In this document: piece after piece, positions 1 to 7,588 of the stretch
How positions within the stretch are numbered: position 1 is the first letter of the stretch
Layout of the letters: every line of letters begins with the position of its first letter
Source: Flavobacterium dankookense
Lineage (GTDB): Bacteria > Bacteroidota > Bacteroidia > Flavobacteriales > Flavobacteriaceae
DNA length: 64,000 nucleotides
Direction: 5' to 3'
Assembly: GCF_004362665.1 (NCBI RefSeq)
Contig: NZ_SNXR01000012.1
Span: 62,001 to 126,000, forward strand
Program-made: the position numbers and the translations under genes
Notes under the pieces: generated by a model
Told to the model about the DNA's origin: nothing
What the model saw: the letters and a program-made list of their open reading frames with translations, nothing else
Database searches by the model: none

Positions 1-1867
1 ACGCCAAAATGGTTGTTGGCACCAAAACGGCTACTTGTTTACTATTATCAACGGCTTTGAATGCCGCTCGAATAGCGACTTCTGTTTTCCCGAAACCAAC
101 ATCGCCACAAACCAATCTATCCATCGGACGATCTTTTTCCATATCGGCTTTTACGTCAGCTGTTGCTGTGATTTGGTCTGGCGTATCTTCGTAGATAAAC
201 GAACTTTCCAATTCTTTTTGCAAATAACTATCGGGCGCAAATTGAAATCCTTTTTCCAATCTTCGCTTGGCATACAACTGAATTAAATTGAAAGCTATAT
301 GTTTTACTCGTGCTTTTGTCTTTTGTTTTAAAACTTTCCAAGCATTAGAACCCAACTTATAAATCTTTGGTGGCGTTCCGTCTTTGCCATTGTATTTGGA
401 TATTTTGTGTAGCGAATGAATGCTTACATATACAATGTCGTTATCGGCATAAACCAATTTTATGGCTTCTTGCGTTTTGCCTTCCACCTGAATTTTTTGC
501 AATCCACCAAATTTCCCAATTCCGTGATCGATATGCGTTACATAATCGCCTACAGAGAGTGAATTGAGTTCTTTTAGCGTAATAGTTTGTTTTTTAGAAT
601 ATCCATTTTTGATGGAAAACTTATGATAACGTTCAAAAATTTGATGGTCAGTATAACAAGCTACTTGATGTTCTTCGTCAATAAAACCTTGGTACAAAGG
701 TTGTACAATGGTATGATATTGTTTACGGATGTCTTCACTGTTTTCTTCGTCTAAACTTTCAAAAATATCATGAAAACGGTTCGCTTGATTTTCATTGGAA
801 CAAAACAAATAATTAGTAATTCCGTTGAAATGATTGTCACTCAAATTGTTCAGCAATAAATCAAATTGCTTGTTGAACGACGGTTGTGGTTGTAAGTGAA
901 ATTCATATGTTTTTGTGGTCTTGAACAACGGTTTATTCGTCAATTCTACGATAGAAAAATCCAATGCTTTGCGCAAAAACCCTTCCTGATTTAAGAATAA
1001 ATGTTCTGGCGAAGCATGTTTGATATCTTTCGAAAGTTTGTCAAAAGTTTCAGTAGCCTTTTCGAATAATTTATCCAATTGTGCCAAAACCATTTCAGTG
1101 TTTTCTATCCAAAGAATGGTTTTGTCGTTGATATAATCTAAAAAGCTTTCGCGGTTTTCTTTGATAAACTTGTTTTCTAGATTGGGAATAATGGTTATCT
1201 TGTTTTGTTTATCAACAGAAAGTTGCGACTCTACGTCAAACGTTCGGATGCTATCGACTTCATTGCCAAAAAACTCAATACGATACGGATTGTCATTGGA
1301 AAACGAAAACACATCGACGATTCCGCCACGAACCGAAAACTCTCCAGGTTCAGTGATAAAATCCACGCGTTTGAATTCGTATTCGAACAACACTTCGTTG
1401 ATGAAATCAATAGAAATGTTATCACCAACAGCAACTTTTAGTGTGTTTTTATCCAATTCTTTTTTGGTCACTACTTTTTCAAAAAGCGCTTCGGGATAGG
1501 TAACAATTATCGAAGGTTTTTTTCTGGAATTGATACGGTTCAATACTTCGGAACGCAATAAAACATTGGCGTTGTCGGTTTCTTCAATTTGATATGGACG
1601 ACGATACGAACTTGGATAAAACAATACATCGTTTTGTCCTAACATCTGCTCCAAATCGTTCAAATAATAAGCTGCTTCTTCTTTTTCGTTAAAAACCAAC
1701 AGAAAAGGTTGTTCAGCTTTCTTGAACACTGACTGAATGATGATAGAAACGACTGAACCCGAAAGTCCTTTGCAATGGATTTTGTTTTGTGGAATAGCAA
1801 GACTTTCCACAATATGCTTTATTTTATTGGAACGTTCGTAAGTAGAAAAAAGCGATGACTGGCTCAA
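1..1867 (-). CDS. mfd: Transcription-repair coupling factor Mfd, 5' half (runs off the left edge)
   Basis: Mfd is a translocase that removes RNA polymerase stalled at DNA lesions and recruits UvrA. About 622 codons are open from a TTG at 1867 to the window edge without a stop. The N-terminal part matches the UvrB-like module. It is followed by the RNA-polymerase-interacting region (GDYVTHIDHGIGKFGG) and the start of the helicase with Walker A (GDVGFGKTEVA) near the left edge; the last visible residues are AVLVPTTILA. No in-frame ATG fits the N-terminus, so TTG, 2 nt after the upstream lipoprotein stop, is the likely start. That spacing suggests co-transcription with the lipoprotein gene. The family assignment is firm; the exact start is less so. 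Confidence 0.93.
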   Translation of the reverse strand, partial: MSQSSLFSTYERSNKIKHIVESLAIPQNKIHCKGLSGSVVSIIIQSVFKKAEQPFLLVFNEKEEAAYYLNDLEQMLGQNDVLFYPSSYRRPYQIEETDNANVLLRSEVLNRINSRKKPSIIVTYPEALFEKVVTKKELDKNTLKVAVGDNISIDFINEVLFEYEFKRVDFITEPGEFSVRGGIVDVFSFSNDNPYRIEFFGNEVDSIRTFDVESQLSVDKQNKITIIPNLENKFIKENRESFLDYINDKTILWIENTEMVLAQLDKLFEKATETFDKLSKDIKHASPEHLFLNQEGFLRKALDFSIVELTNKPLFKTTKTYEFHLQPQPSFNKQFDLLLNNLSDNHFNGITNYLFCSNENQANRFHDIFESLDEENSEDIRKQYHTIVQPLYQGFIDEEHQVACYTDHQIFERYHKFSIKNGYSKKQTITLKELNSLSVGDYVTHIDHGIGKFGGLQKIQVEGKTQEAIKLVYADNDIVYVSIHSLHKISKYNGKDGTPPKIYKLGSNAWKVLKQKTKARVKHIAFNLIQLYAKRRLEKGFQFAPDSYLQKELESSFIYEDTPDQITATADVKADMEKDRPMDRLVCGDVGFGKTEVAIRAAFKAVDNSKQVAVLVPTTILA

Positions 1868-1869
1868 GA

Positions 1870-2517
1870 TTATTTTGTTGGAATATAGGGTTTGCGTTTT
1901 ATAATTCCTCCTAATCTACTTGAGGAATTTGTGGCAGCTTCTGGTTTTTCAACCGAAATGGCACGAGTTGTATCTAACATTCTAATCATGTCCGCTTCAC
2001 CATCTTCAATCTTAATTTGGCTCTTTTTATCTATTTCGGCAAACTGAAATTGTAGTGATTGGATTTCTTGATTGATTTCAGGAATGAGTTTTACAATCTT
2101 TTGGTCTGGAATTGACTGCAAGTTGATGTATAGATTGAGCGTATTTATTTTAGTAGCAATTGTAGCTATTCTACTTTTCACTTCTGGTTTGTTATACGCC
2201 AAAGGAATATTGTTATTAAGCTCTAATGCTTTCTTAGATAATGTTTTTGCCTTTTTTTGAAAAGCACCGATACTGGTTTTAGGCTTCACCGAAATCTCTT
2301 TCAAGAAGTTTCTCCATTCAGCCCAACTTTGATTTAAAGACTGCGAACTAGCATTTAGAGGCATACCATTTAAACTCCAGTTTTTATTAATAGTATTGAA
2401 GATAACTTCTTGCTTCTTTATTTCTTTTTGTTGTTCAATGAGTAATAGCGATTCGTCCTTTTTACAGGAAATAAAAAGGGACAAACCGATAAGCATTAAA
2501 ATTAATTTGTTTTTCAT
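1870..2517 (-). CDS. Lipoprotein of unknown function
   Basis: The product is a 215-residue predicted lipoprotein. An ATG at 2517 gives MKNKLILMLIGLSLFISC, a short signal peptide ending in a lipobox with Cys18. An in-frame ATG at 2550 would add eleven residues that spoil the signal, so the inner start is preferred. The mature part is Lys/Glu-rich and mostly helical, with no motif I recognise. Its stop lies 2 nt before the mfd start, so the two are probably one transcript. The role is unknown; an inner or outer membrane anchored helical protein is the most that can be said. Confidence 0.8.
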   Translation of the reverse strand: MKNKLILMLIGLSLFISCKKDESLLLIEQQKEIKKQEVIFNTINKNWSLNGMPLNASSQSLNQSWAEWRNFLKEISVKPKTSIGAFQKKAKTLSKKALELNNNIPLAYNKPEVKSRIATIATKINTLNLYINLQSIPDQKIVKLIPEINQEIQSLQFQFAEIDKKSQIKIEDGEADMIRMLDTTRAISVEKPEAATNSSSRLGGIIKRKPYIPTK

Positions 2518-2626
2518 AAGTCGAAAAAAAAAGGCTTTGCAAAAATACAAAGGTAATTGTAATAAGTTGTCAAAAATATACTTTAAGATTTGTTTAATTT
2601 CTTAATAAACCACTTTGCGAAAACGT

Positions 2627-2634
2627 TATCTTTG
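2627..2634 (+). promoter_or_regulatory. Candidate Bacteroidota -7 promoter element
   Basis: TATCTTTG matches the Bacteroidota -7 consensus TAnnTTTG exactly. It lies 23 nt upstream of the ATG at 2658. A well-spaced -33 TTG was not found. Confidence 0.45.
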
Positions 2635-2657
2635 CATCAACAAACACAAACTTCATT

Positions 2658-3599
2658 ATGACTACAAAAATCCTTATCATTGGTGCGTGCGGACAAATTG
2701 GCACCGAGTTAACCAAGAAACTAAGAAGCATTTATGGCGCTGACAATGTGATTGCTTCCGATATTAGAAAGCTAAACATTGATGTGGTTAATGATGGAAT
2801 TTTTGAAGTGGTTAATGCTTTAGATTTTAATCAAATTGAGCACCTAGTAGAACAATATAACATCACGGATGTCTATTTAATGGCAGCCTTACTTTCGGCT
2901 ACAGCCGAAAAAAACCCAGCCTTTGCATGGGATTTGAATATGAATTCGTTGTTCCACGTGTTGAATTTGGCGAAAGCCGGAAAAATAAAAAAGATATTCT
3001 GGCCATCGAGTATAGCTGTTTTTGGACCAACAACACCACGATACAATACACCACAATATACCATCATGGAACCTTCAACGGTTTATGGCATTTCAAAACA
3101 ATCGGGTGAACGTTGGTGTGAATACTATCATACTATTTATGGTGTTGATATTCGTAGCATACGTTATCCTGGCTTAATTTCTTGGTCTACTGAACCTGGT
3201 GGAGGAACAACGGATTATGCTGTAGATATTTATCATAAAGCATTGGAAAAAGGAACTTTTGAGTGTTTCCTTTCTGAAGAAACCGCTTTGCCAATGATGT
3301 ATATGGACGATGCCATTCGTGCTACGGTCGAAATCATGCAGGCACCAACTGAGCGCATCAAAATACGTTCGTCTTATAATTTAGGTGGTGTTAGTTTTAC
3401 ACCTAAAGAAGTGGCACAATCCATCCAAAAACACATTCCTGATTTCACAATTACCTACAAACCTGACTTCCGTCAAAAGATTGCAGACAGTTGGCCTGCT
3501 TCTATTGATGATAGTTGTGCTAACCAAGACTGGAACTGGAAACACGAATTTGATTTGGACTCTATGACGTTAGAAATGCTTGAGAATTTAAAAAGATAA
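2658..3599 (+). CDS. L-threonine 3-dehydrogenase, epimerase (extended SDR) type
   Basis: This enzyme oxidises L-threonine to 2-amino-3-ketobutyrate with NAD+, the first step of threonine breakdown to glycine and acetyl-CoA. The 313-residue protein has an N-terminal Rossmann motif GACGQIG (9-15) and the SDR catalytic pair in YGISK (Tyr143, Lys147). It also has a long C-terminal substrate region typical of the short-chain, epimerase-like threonine dehydrogenases rather than the zinc-dependent Tdh. It is monocistronic, followed by a hairpin and a convergent gene. Other NAD-dependent epimerases are similar, but the whole-length pattern fits this family best. Confidence 0.85.
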   Translation: MTTKILIIGACGQIGTELTKKLRSIYGADNVIASDIRKLNIDVVNDGIFEVVNALDFNQIEHLVEQYNITDVYLMAALLSATAEKNPAFAWDLNMNSLFHVLNLAKAGKIKKIFWPSSIAVFGPTTPRYNTPQYTIMEPSTVYGISKQSGERWCEYYHTIYGVDIRSIRYPGLISWSTEPGGGTTDYAVDIYHKALEKGTFECFLSEETALPMMYMDDAIRATVEIMQAPTERIKIRSSYNLGGVSFTPKEVAQSIQKHIPDFTITYKPDFRQKIADSWPASIDDSCANQDWNWKHEFDLDSMTLEMLENLKR

Positions 3600-3626
3600 A
3601 GCGCTACTAAACTAGTAACGCTTTAC
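3597..3626. terminator. Hairpin between convergent genes
   Basis: An imperfect stem (AAAGCGCTACTA paired with TAGTAACGCTTT) lies directly after the stop at 3599 and about 35 nt before the end of the convergent gene. It could terminate both transcripts. Confidence 0.6.
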
Positions 3627-3660
3627 CAAAAACAAATAAACAAACCTATTTATCTTAACA

Positions 3661-4248
3661 CTAATTTGGGTCTTGAACAATTGGGTCGCGCAATGATTCT
3701 AGCACGGCAACCACTTCATTAATAACCGCTGTATCCGTTACACCGTTTAATCCGGCTGACTGACCAACGTAGCCAATGAATTTAGTATAATCAGCATTAG
3801 TAGATTTTACACCCATTCTTGGGTTTTGTGCTGGATCGTGAGCTGCAACCATTCCAAGACCTGTGTACGTATTTGTTGCGCCACCGCCAGTATTCGCTGA
3901 GAAGAAGTCGGTTAAGTTTTTACTCAACACAGCTACATTGGTTGTATTTCCTGAAACCACTTCGCCCACAATTGGTGCAAAATGTTCTCCAAGATTCCCA
4001 TTAGAACCAGCAACAATATCTGCTACGATAAGTACAATGGTACTATCAACTACTGAACGATAACTCAATCGTCCTTTTTCTATCATCTGACCTGGATTAT
4101 TTGGGTCACTTACCTTTGCGGTTCCACCTAATTTTTGATACAAACTCAATTGTGCAGGTGTATCATTATCATCATCACTGCACGCAACAAAACCTAACGC
4201 GGTTGTTGCCAATAATAGGCATATAGCCAGTTTTTCAAACTTTTTCAT
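3661..4248 (-). CDS. Lipoprotein with a truncated-hemoglobin-like domain
   Basis: The 195-residue protein starts with a lipoprotein signal ending at Cys23 and an Asp-rich linker. The rest has landmarks of group 1 truncated globins: SLYQKLGG (35-42), a GG-x-Y-x-G-x-M block ending in AAH (His137, position of the proximal heme ligand), and a helical tail ending LESLRDPIV. Several segments are Gly/Thr/Asn-rich and the first helices are diverged, so heme binding is an inference. Truncated globins handle O2 or NO and are normally cytosolic; a lipid-anchored, exported version is unusual. It may be co-transcribed with the upstream gene at 4267-4731 (18 nt gap). Confidence 0.65.
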   Translation of the reverse strand: MKKFEKLAICLLLATTALGFVACSDDDNDTPAQLSLYQKLGGTAKVSDPNNPGQMIEKGRLSYRSVVDSTIVLIVADIVAGSNGNLGEHFAPIVGEVVSGNTTNVAVLSKNLTDFFSANTGGGATNTYTGLGMVAAHDPAQNPRMGVKSTNADYTKFIGYVGQSAGLNGVTDTAVINEVVAVLESLRDPIVQDPN

Positions 4249-4266
4249 AGTGTATAGTTATTAGAA

Positions 4267-4731
4267 TTAATTAAATAAGCGTTGAATTCCTCTAGAAAAC
4301 TTAAAGCTAAAGCTGTCTTCTGCCATAACAGGACAAACTTTCTTTTGTGCTAGTTCGTTGGAGATGATGAACGGTTTGGCTTTGTAGTTTCCTTTAGCCA
4401 TCAGTTGTTCATACACTCTTTTGGAGTTGGTAATTTTATTGTCATGAAAGTAAACCACAACGCCTTTTTCCATGTTAATGCGGTCGTTCTTTACGCCGGG
4501 AATGGATTTTAGGTTGCGGTGGATTTCTTTGGCTTTCGCCGAATCAATAGCTTCTTCGAAGTCTATTCTACTAATTTGAAGCGTTGCATTATCATATACA
4601 ACTGGTTTTGCGGTGGCGATATGCACAACCAAAACCACGAATAGCAGTACTACTACACCGAGTACACTGCCAACTAGAACTTTAATTTTTTTGATGCTCA
4701 TAACCAAGATGTTTTTTGTTTTCTCTATCAT
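4267..4731 (-). CDS. Membrane-anchored protein with a heavy-metal-associated-like fold
   Basis: The 154-residue protein has one N-terminal membrane segment (LVGSVLGVVVLLFVVLVV). A domain of about 70 residues follows, whose pattern (LQISRIDF, helix, IPGVKNDRINMEKGVVVYFHD, helix, MAKGNYKAKPF) resembles the beta-alpha-beta-beta-alpha-beta HMA ferredoxin-like fold. The usual CxxC metal site is absent; a lone Cys lies near the C-terminus in KKVCPVM. An alternative ATG at 4701 would give a shorter N-terminus directly before the membrane helix. It sits upstream of the globin-like lipoprotein gene. The function is unknown; a link to metal or heme handling is only a guess. Confidence 0.6.
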   Translation of the reverse strand: MIEKTKNILVMSIKKIKVLVGSVLGVVVLLFVVLVVHIATAKPVVYDNATLQISRIDFEEAIDSAKAKEIHRNLKSIPGVKNDRINMEKGVVVYFHDNKITNSKRVYEQLMAKGNYKAKPFIISNELAQKKVCPVMAEDSFSFKFSRGIQRLFN

Positions 4732-4776
4732 TTACGAGAACAAAAGCAACTTGGTTTTAAAGAATAGTATATTTTT

Positions 4777-5286
4777 TTATTTTTTTGCCTTGAGGTCTTT
4801 AATCAATTGATCTTCTATTTGGGTTTTGATCTTGATTACGGCATTAGAATCATCATTTGGAATAGTCATCGAAAGAACATAATGTTTGATTTTCCAACCT
4901 TCGTTTGTCTTTACTACAACTCCTGAACCACGACAGATTTTCATTTGTGTATCTAATAATTCATCGAACCAAGCGATTTTATTATCGGGATTGAAGTAGA
5001 TGTTACGTTCAAGGGTTTTGAAGTTCCAGGCTTTTCCTTTGTCGAAATAAGGTTTGGCAAAGGCTTGGAATTCCGTTTTGTTCCAGTTTTCGGTAGCATC
5101 GGTGCCAATGAAGATAGCGTCTTCGGTCATGGCTTCAAAGTAGTTGTTGAAGTTGGTTTCGGCTGCTGCTTTGTGCCAATTGTTTAGTAGGAGATTGACT
5201 TTGTCGGTTTCTGTTAGTGGTTTGTCTTTTTTGGAACTACAAGATGTTAGGGAAACTATGAAAAGGAGGAATAGGTATTTTTTCAT
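4777..5286 (-). CDS. SnoaL-like (NTF2 fold) lipoprotein
   Basis: The 169-residue predicted lipoprotein has the signal MKKYLFLLFIVSLTSC with lipid-modified Cys16. The mature domain begins with a long helix and the phrase NNYFEAMTEDAIFIGTDATE, then NKTEFQAFAKPYF. This is the pattern of SnoaL-like/DUF4440 nuclear-transport-factor-2 folds, cone-shaped ligand pockets found in enzymes and binding proteins. No catalytic residues can be assigned. Its upstream flank begins the repeat-bearing intergenic region at 5333. The fold call is fair; the substrate is unknown. Confidence 0.7.
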   Translation of the reverse strand: MKKYLFLLFIVSLTSCSSKKDKPLTETDKVNLLLNNWHKAAAETNFNNYFEAMTEDAIFIGTDATENWNKTEFQAFAKPYFDKGKAWNFKTLERNIYFNPDNKIAWFDELLDTQMKICRGSGVVVKTNEGWKIKHYVLSMTIPNDDSNAVIKIKTQIEDQLIKDLKAKK

Positions 5287-5332
5287 GGTAATGGATTTTT
5301 TATAAAGGTATAAAAAAAGAGTAATTGGTTTC

Positions 5333-5504
5333 TTCTTTTGTCTTGAAACAAAAGAAACAAAAATTCAAGCCTGAATAGTCTTAGCTTGAAAACTACCTTG
5401 AATTTCACGTCGCAACCCGAGTCGCTCGTCGTTCCTCCTCGACTATGTGGGTTGCTTTGTTTCAATTCTTCGTTGTTTTCTACGCTAATGCTATTAGTGC
5501 GATT
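5333..5504. repeat. 172-bp direct repeat, copy 1
   Basis: This is nearly identical to 5552-5723 (offset 219 bp; three mismatches seen). It contains nested inverted repeats: CTTTTGT facing ACAAAAG near the left end, a CAAGC/GCTTG pair, and GCAACCCGAG facing a GGGTTGC arm around a Cys-Arg-like GC-rich centre. An open frame crosses both copies but looks non-genuine. The element resembles intergenic repeats common in Flavobacterium genomes. Confidence 0.9.
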
Positions 5505-5551
5505 GGGATGTGTAGTAAAGAAATAGTTTGGTTTTCTTTTTGGGAATTCTT

Positions 5552-5723
5552 TTCTTTTGTCTTGAAACAAAAGAAACAAAAATTCAAGCCTGAATAGTCT
5601 TAGCTTGAAAACTACCTTGAATTTCACGTCGCAACCCGAGTCGCTCGTCGTACCTCCTCGACTATGTGGGTTGCTTTGTTTCAATTCTTCGTTGTTTTCT
5701 ATGCTAATGCTATTAGGGCGATT
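5552..5723. repeat. 172-bp direct repeat, copy 2
   Basis: This is the second copy of the element at 5333-5504, in the same orientation and separated from it by 47 bp. The remainder of the 5287-5840 gap between the SnoaL-like gene and amt is AT-rich with no gene recognised. Confidence 0.9.
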
Positions 5724-5840
5724 TAACGAATGTCAAAATAGGAATGATGATTATTTTGTATTAACCATTCAAGGTGTTAGATATCATTAAGCAATTTTAG
5801 ACTTAATGAATCTTAAGTTCTTAATGGTTCAATTTGTTTT

Positions 5841-7175
5841 TTAAAACTTTTCTCCGTGTTGGGAAAGGTCTAATCCTATGCTTTCTGACTCTTCTGAGAC
5901 GCGGATTGGGATGATGATGTTGGTTAGTTTGAACAACAAATAGCTACCACCAAAAGTAAACACAGAAACCAAAACCAAAGCCATCATATGATGTCCAAAC
6001 ACCGAAAACCCACCATGCAACAAACTAGCGTTTTCTCCTTGGGCAAAAATAGCGGTTAGTATCATACCCATAATTCCGCCAACGCCGTGACAGGCAAATA
6101 CGTCTAGCGTATCGTCTATTTGTTTTAGCTTTTTCCAGTACACCATTTTGTTAGAAACTATTGCGCCGATGAACCCAAAGAACATACTTTGTGGAATGGT
6201 TACAAATCCTGCGGATGGTGTGATGACTACTAGTCCAACGACTGCTCCAATACAGGCTCCGAGTGCTGAAACTTTTCTACCGTTTAGTCTGTCGAAGAAA
6301 ACCCAAGTTAGCATGGCAGAAGCGGAAGCTATAGTAGTAGTTGCAAATGCCATCGCTGCGGTAGCATTGGCTGCTAGAGCTGAACCTGCATTGAACCCAA
6401 ACCACCCGAACCACAACATTCCCGTTCCTAATAATACAAACGGAATATTGGTTGGAATGTGTTCGCTGTTTTTTCTTTTTCCTAAAACGATAACGCCTGC
6501 CAAGGCGGCAAAACCAGCACTCATGTGGACTACTGTTCCACCGGCAAAATCTTTTACGCCAAAGTAACTGCCCAACAAACCATTTGGATGCCAAATCATG
6601 TGGCACAAAGGTGTATAAATGAATAAGGTGAACAAACAAATGAATAGTAAAAAGGATATGAAACGAATACGTTCTGCCAAAGCACCGGTGATGATGGCTG
6701 GCGTGATGATGGCAAACTTCATTTGAAAGAGTGCATAGAGTATAAAAGGAATAGATGAACCAAGCACTTTGTGTGGCTCGGTTTCTACTTGGTCAAAAAA
6801 CGCAAATTGGAACGGATTGCCGATAATGCCATAGGTTTTTCCATCTATAGTAATGCCTATGCTATCACCGAAGGACAGACTGAAACCTACTACAACCCAC
6901 AACAAACTGATAACACCCAGACAGATAAAACTCTTGAGCATGGTAGAAATGACGTTTTTCTTGCCGACCATACCACCGTAGAAAAAAGACAATCCTGGTG
7001 TCATTAGTAATACCAAGCAGGAAGCGGTTAATAGCCAAGCGACATCAGCAAAGTTGATGCTTTCCTCTGTATTGAAAGCGACGCCAGTGGCAGGTTGGTG
7101 TTCCCAAAACAATCCTGTTATGGCAAGTATGGTAATGATGATAAAGGCAACTATCCAGCGTTTTTCGTTTTTCAT
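5841..7175 (-). CDS. amt: Ammonium transporter (Amt/MEP/Rh family)
   Basis: This is an inner-membrane channel for ammonium/ammonia uptake. The 444-residue protein has about 11-12 hydrophobic helices. It carries the family signature DFAGGTVVHMSAGFAALAG containing the first pore histidine, with the second pore histidine in FACHGVGG. An extra N-terminal hydrophobic segment precedes the first conserved helix. No glnK/P-II gene is adjacent, which is less usual for amt genes. A well-formed promoter lies upstream (7214-7242). The family call is very secure. Confidence 0.95.
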   Translation of the reverse strand: MKNEKRWIVAFIIITILAITGLFWEHQPATGVAFNTEESINFADVAWLLTASCLVLLMTPGLSFFYGGMVGKKNVISTMLKSFICLGVISLLWVVVGFSLSFGDSIGITIDGKTYGIIGNPFQFAFFDQVETEPHKVLGSSIPFILYALFQMKFAIITPAIITGALAERIRFISFLLFICLFTLFIYTPLCHMIWHPNGLLGSYFGVKDFAGGTVVHMSAGFAALAGVIVLGKRKNSEHIPTNIPFVLLGTGMLWFGWFGFNAGSALAANATAAMAFATTTIASASAMLTWVFFDRLNGRKVSALGACIGAVVGLVVITPSAGFVTIPQSMFFGFIGAIVSNKMVYWKKLKQIDDTLDVFACHGVGGIMGMILTAIFAQGENASLLHGGFSVFGHHMMALVLVSVFTFGGSYLLFKLTNIIIPIRVSEESESIGLDLSQHGEKF

Positions 7176-7213
7176 TGTTGTATCTTTTGATATTAACCCC
7201 TGTTTTTATAGGG

Positions 7214-7242
7214 CAAATATAAATAATATTGAAAATAAACAA
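7214..7242 (-). promoter_or_regulatory. Bacteroidota-type promoter of the ammonium transporter
   Basis: On the minus strand a -33 TTG (7242-7240), an 18-nt spacer and a perfect -7 TATATTTG (7221-7214) are seen. The predicted transcript start is near 7209, giving a leader of roughly 34 nt. Confidence 0.65.
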
Positions 7243-7588
7243 CAATTACTGATAAAAAAATAGGGGTTGTTTTGTAAAATTTGTAAAAAATGAATTGCTC
7301 TTGTTGTTTTTGATGATTGAGTAAAAAACAAGTTGCTTGTTGGGGTTTGTTGCACTATAGAAACCCTTGTGGCAATCTTGCCGCAAGTATATGGCAAGTA
7401 TACCGCACTTAGATGGCAATCTAACCGCACTCTAGAGGTTTTGGGGAAAGGGGTATTATTTTAGGAAAATTGTATTTTTATGAATTCTTTTTGAAAGATG
7501 ATTTTTTAAAGATCTGATTAGATCAATAAATTATTTGATACAAGAAATAAATATTGAAAGAGAAAAAGCTTTAAAAAAACTATACTTC
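7243..7588. other. Gene-free stretch between the transporter promoter and the island operon
   Basis: No credible coding region was found. It is very AT-rich and contains the tandem repeat at 7370-7435, with a GATC-bearing AT-rich segment near 7510-7560. It is the left border of the accessory island. Confidence 0.6.
7370..7435. repeat. Three degenerate 22-bp tandem units with hairpin potential
   Basis: Three consecutive 22-bp units start TGGCAA and carry CCGCA eleven bases in (7370, 7392, 7414). The bases flanking TGGCAA change between units but stay self-complementary. GTATA faces TATAC around unit 2, TTAGA faces TCTAA around unit 3, and CTCTAGAG follows unit 3. Confidence 0.75.

Noticed and set aside
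5283..5684. Open frame of 133 codons on the minus strand across the two 172-bp repeats
   Set aside because: The translation repeats the same 50-odd residues because it reads through both repeat copies, is low in sense-like composition and has no gene context. The DNA repeat explains it.
6148..6567. Open frame of 139 codons antisense to the ammonium transporter
   Set aside because: It mirrors the transporter codons in another frame. The transporter has full family signatures.
7370..7435. CRISPR-like array from the three 22-bp units
   Set aside because: There are no spacers between units, only three copies, and no cas genes.
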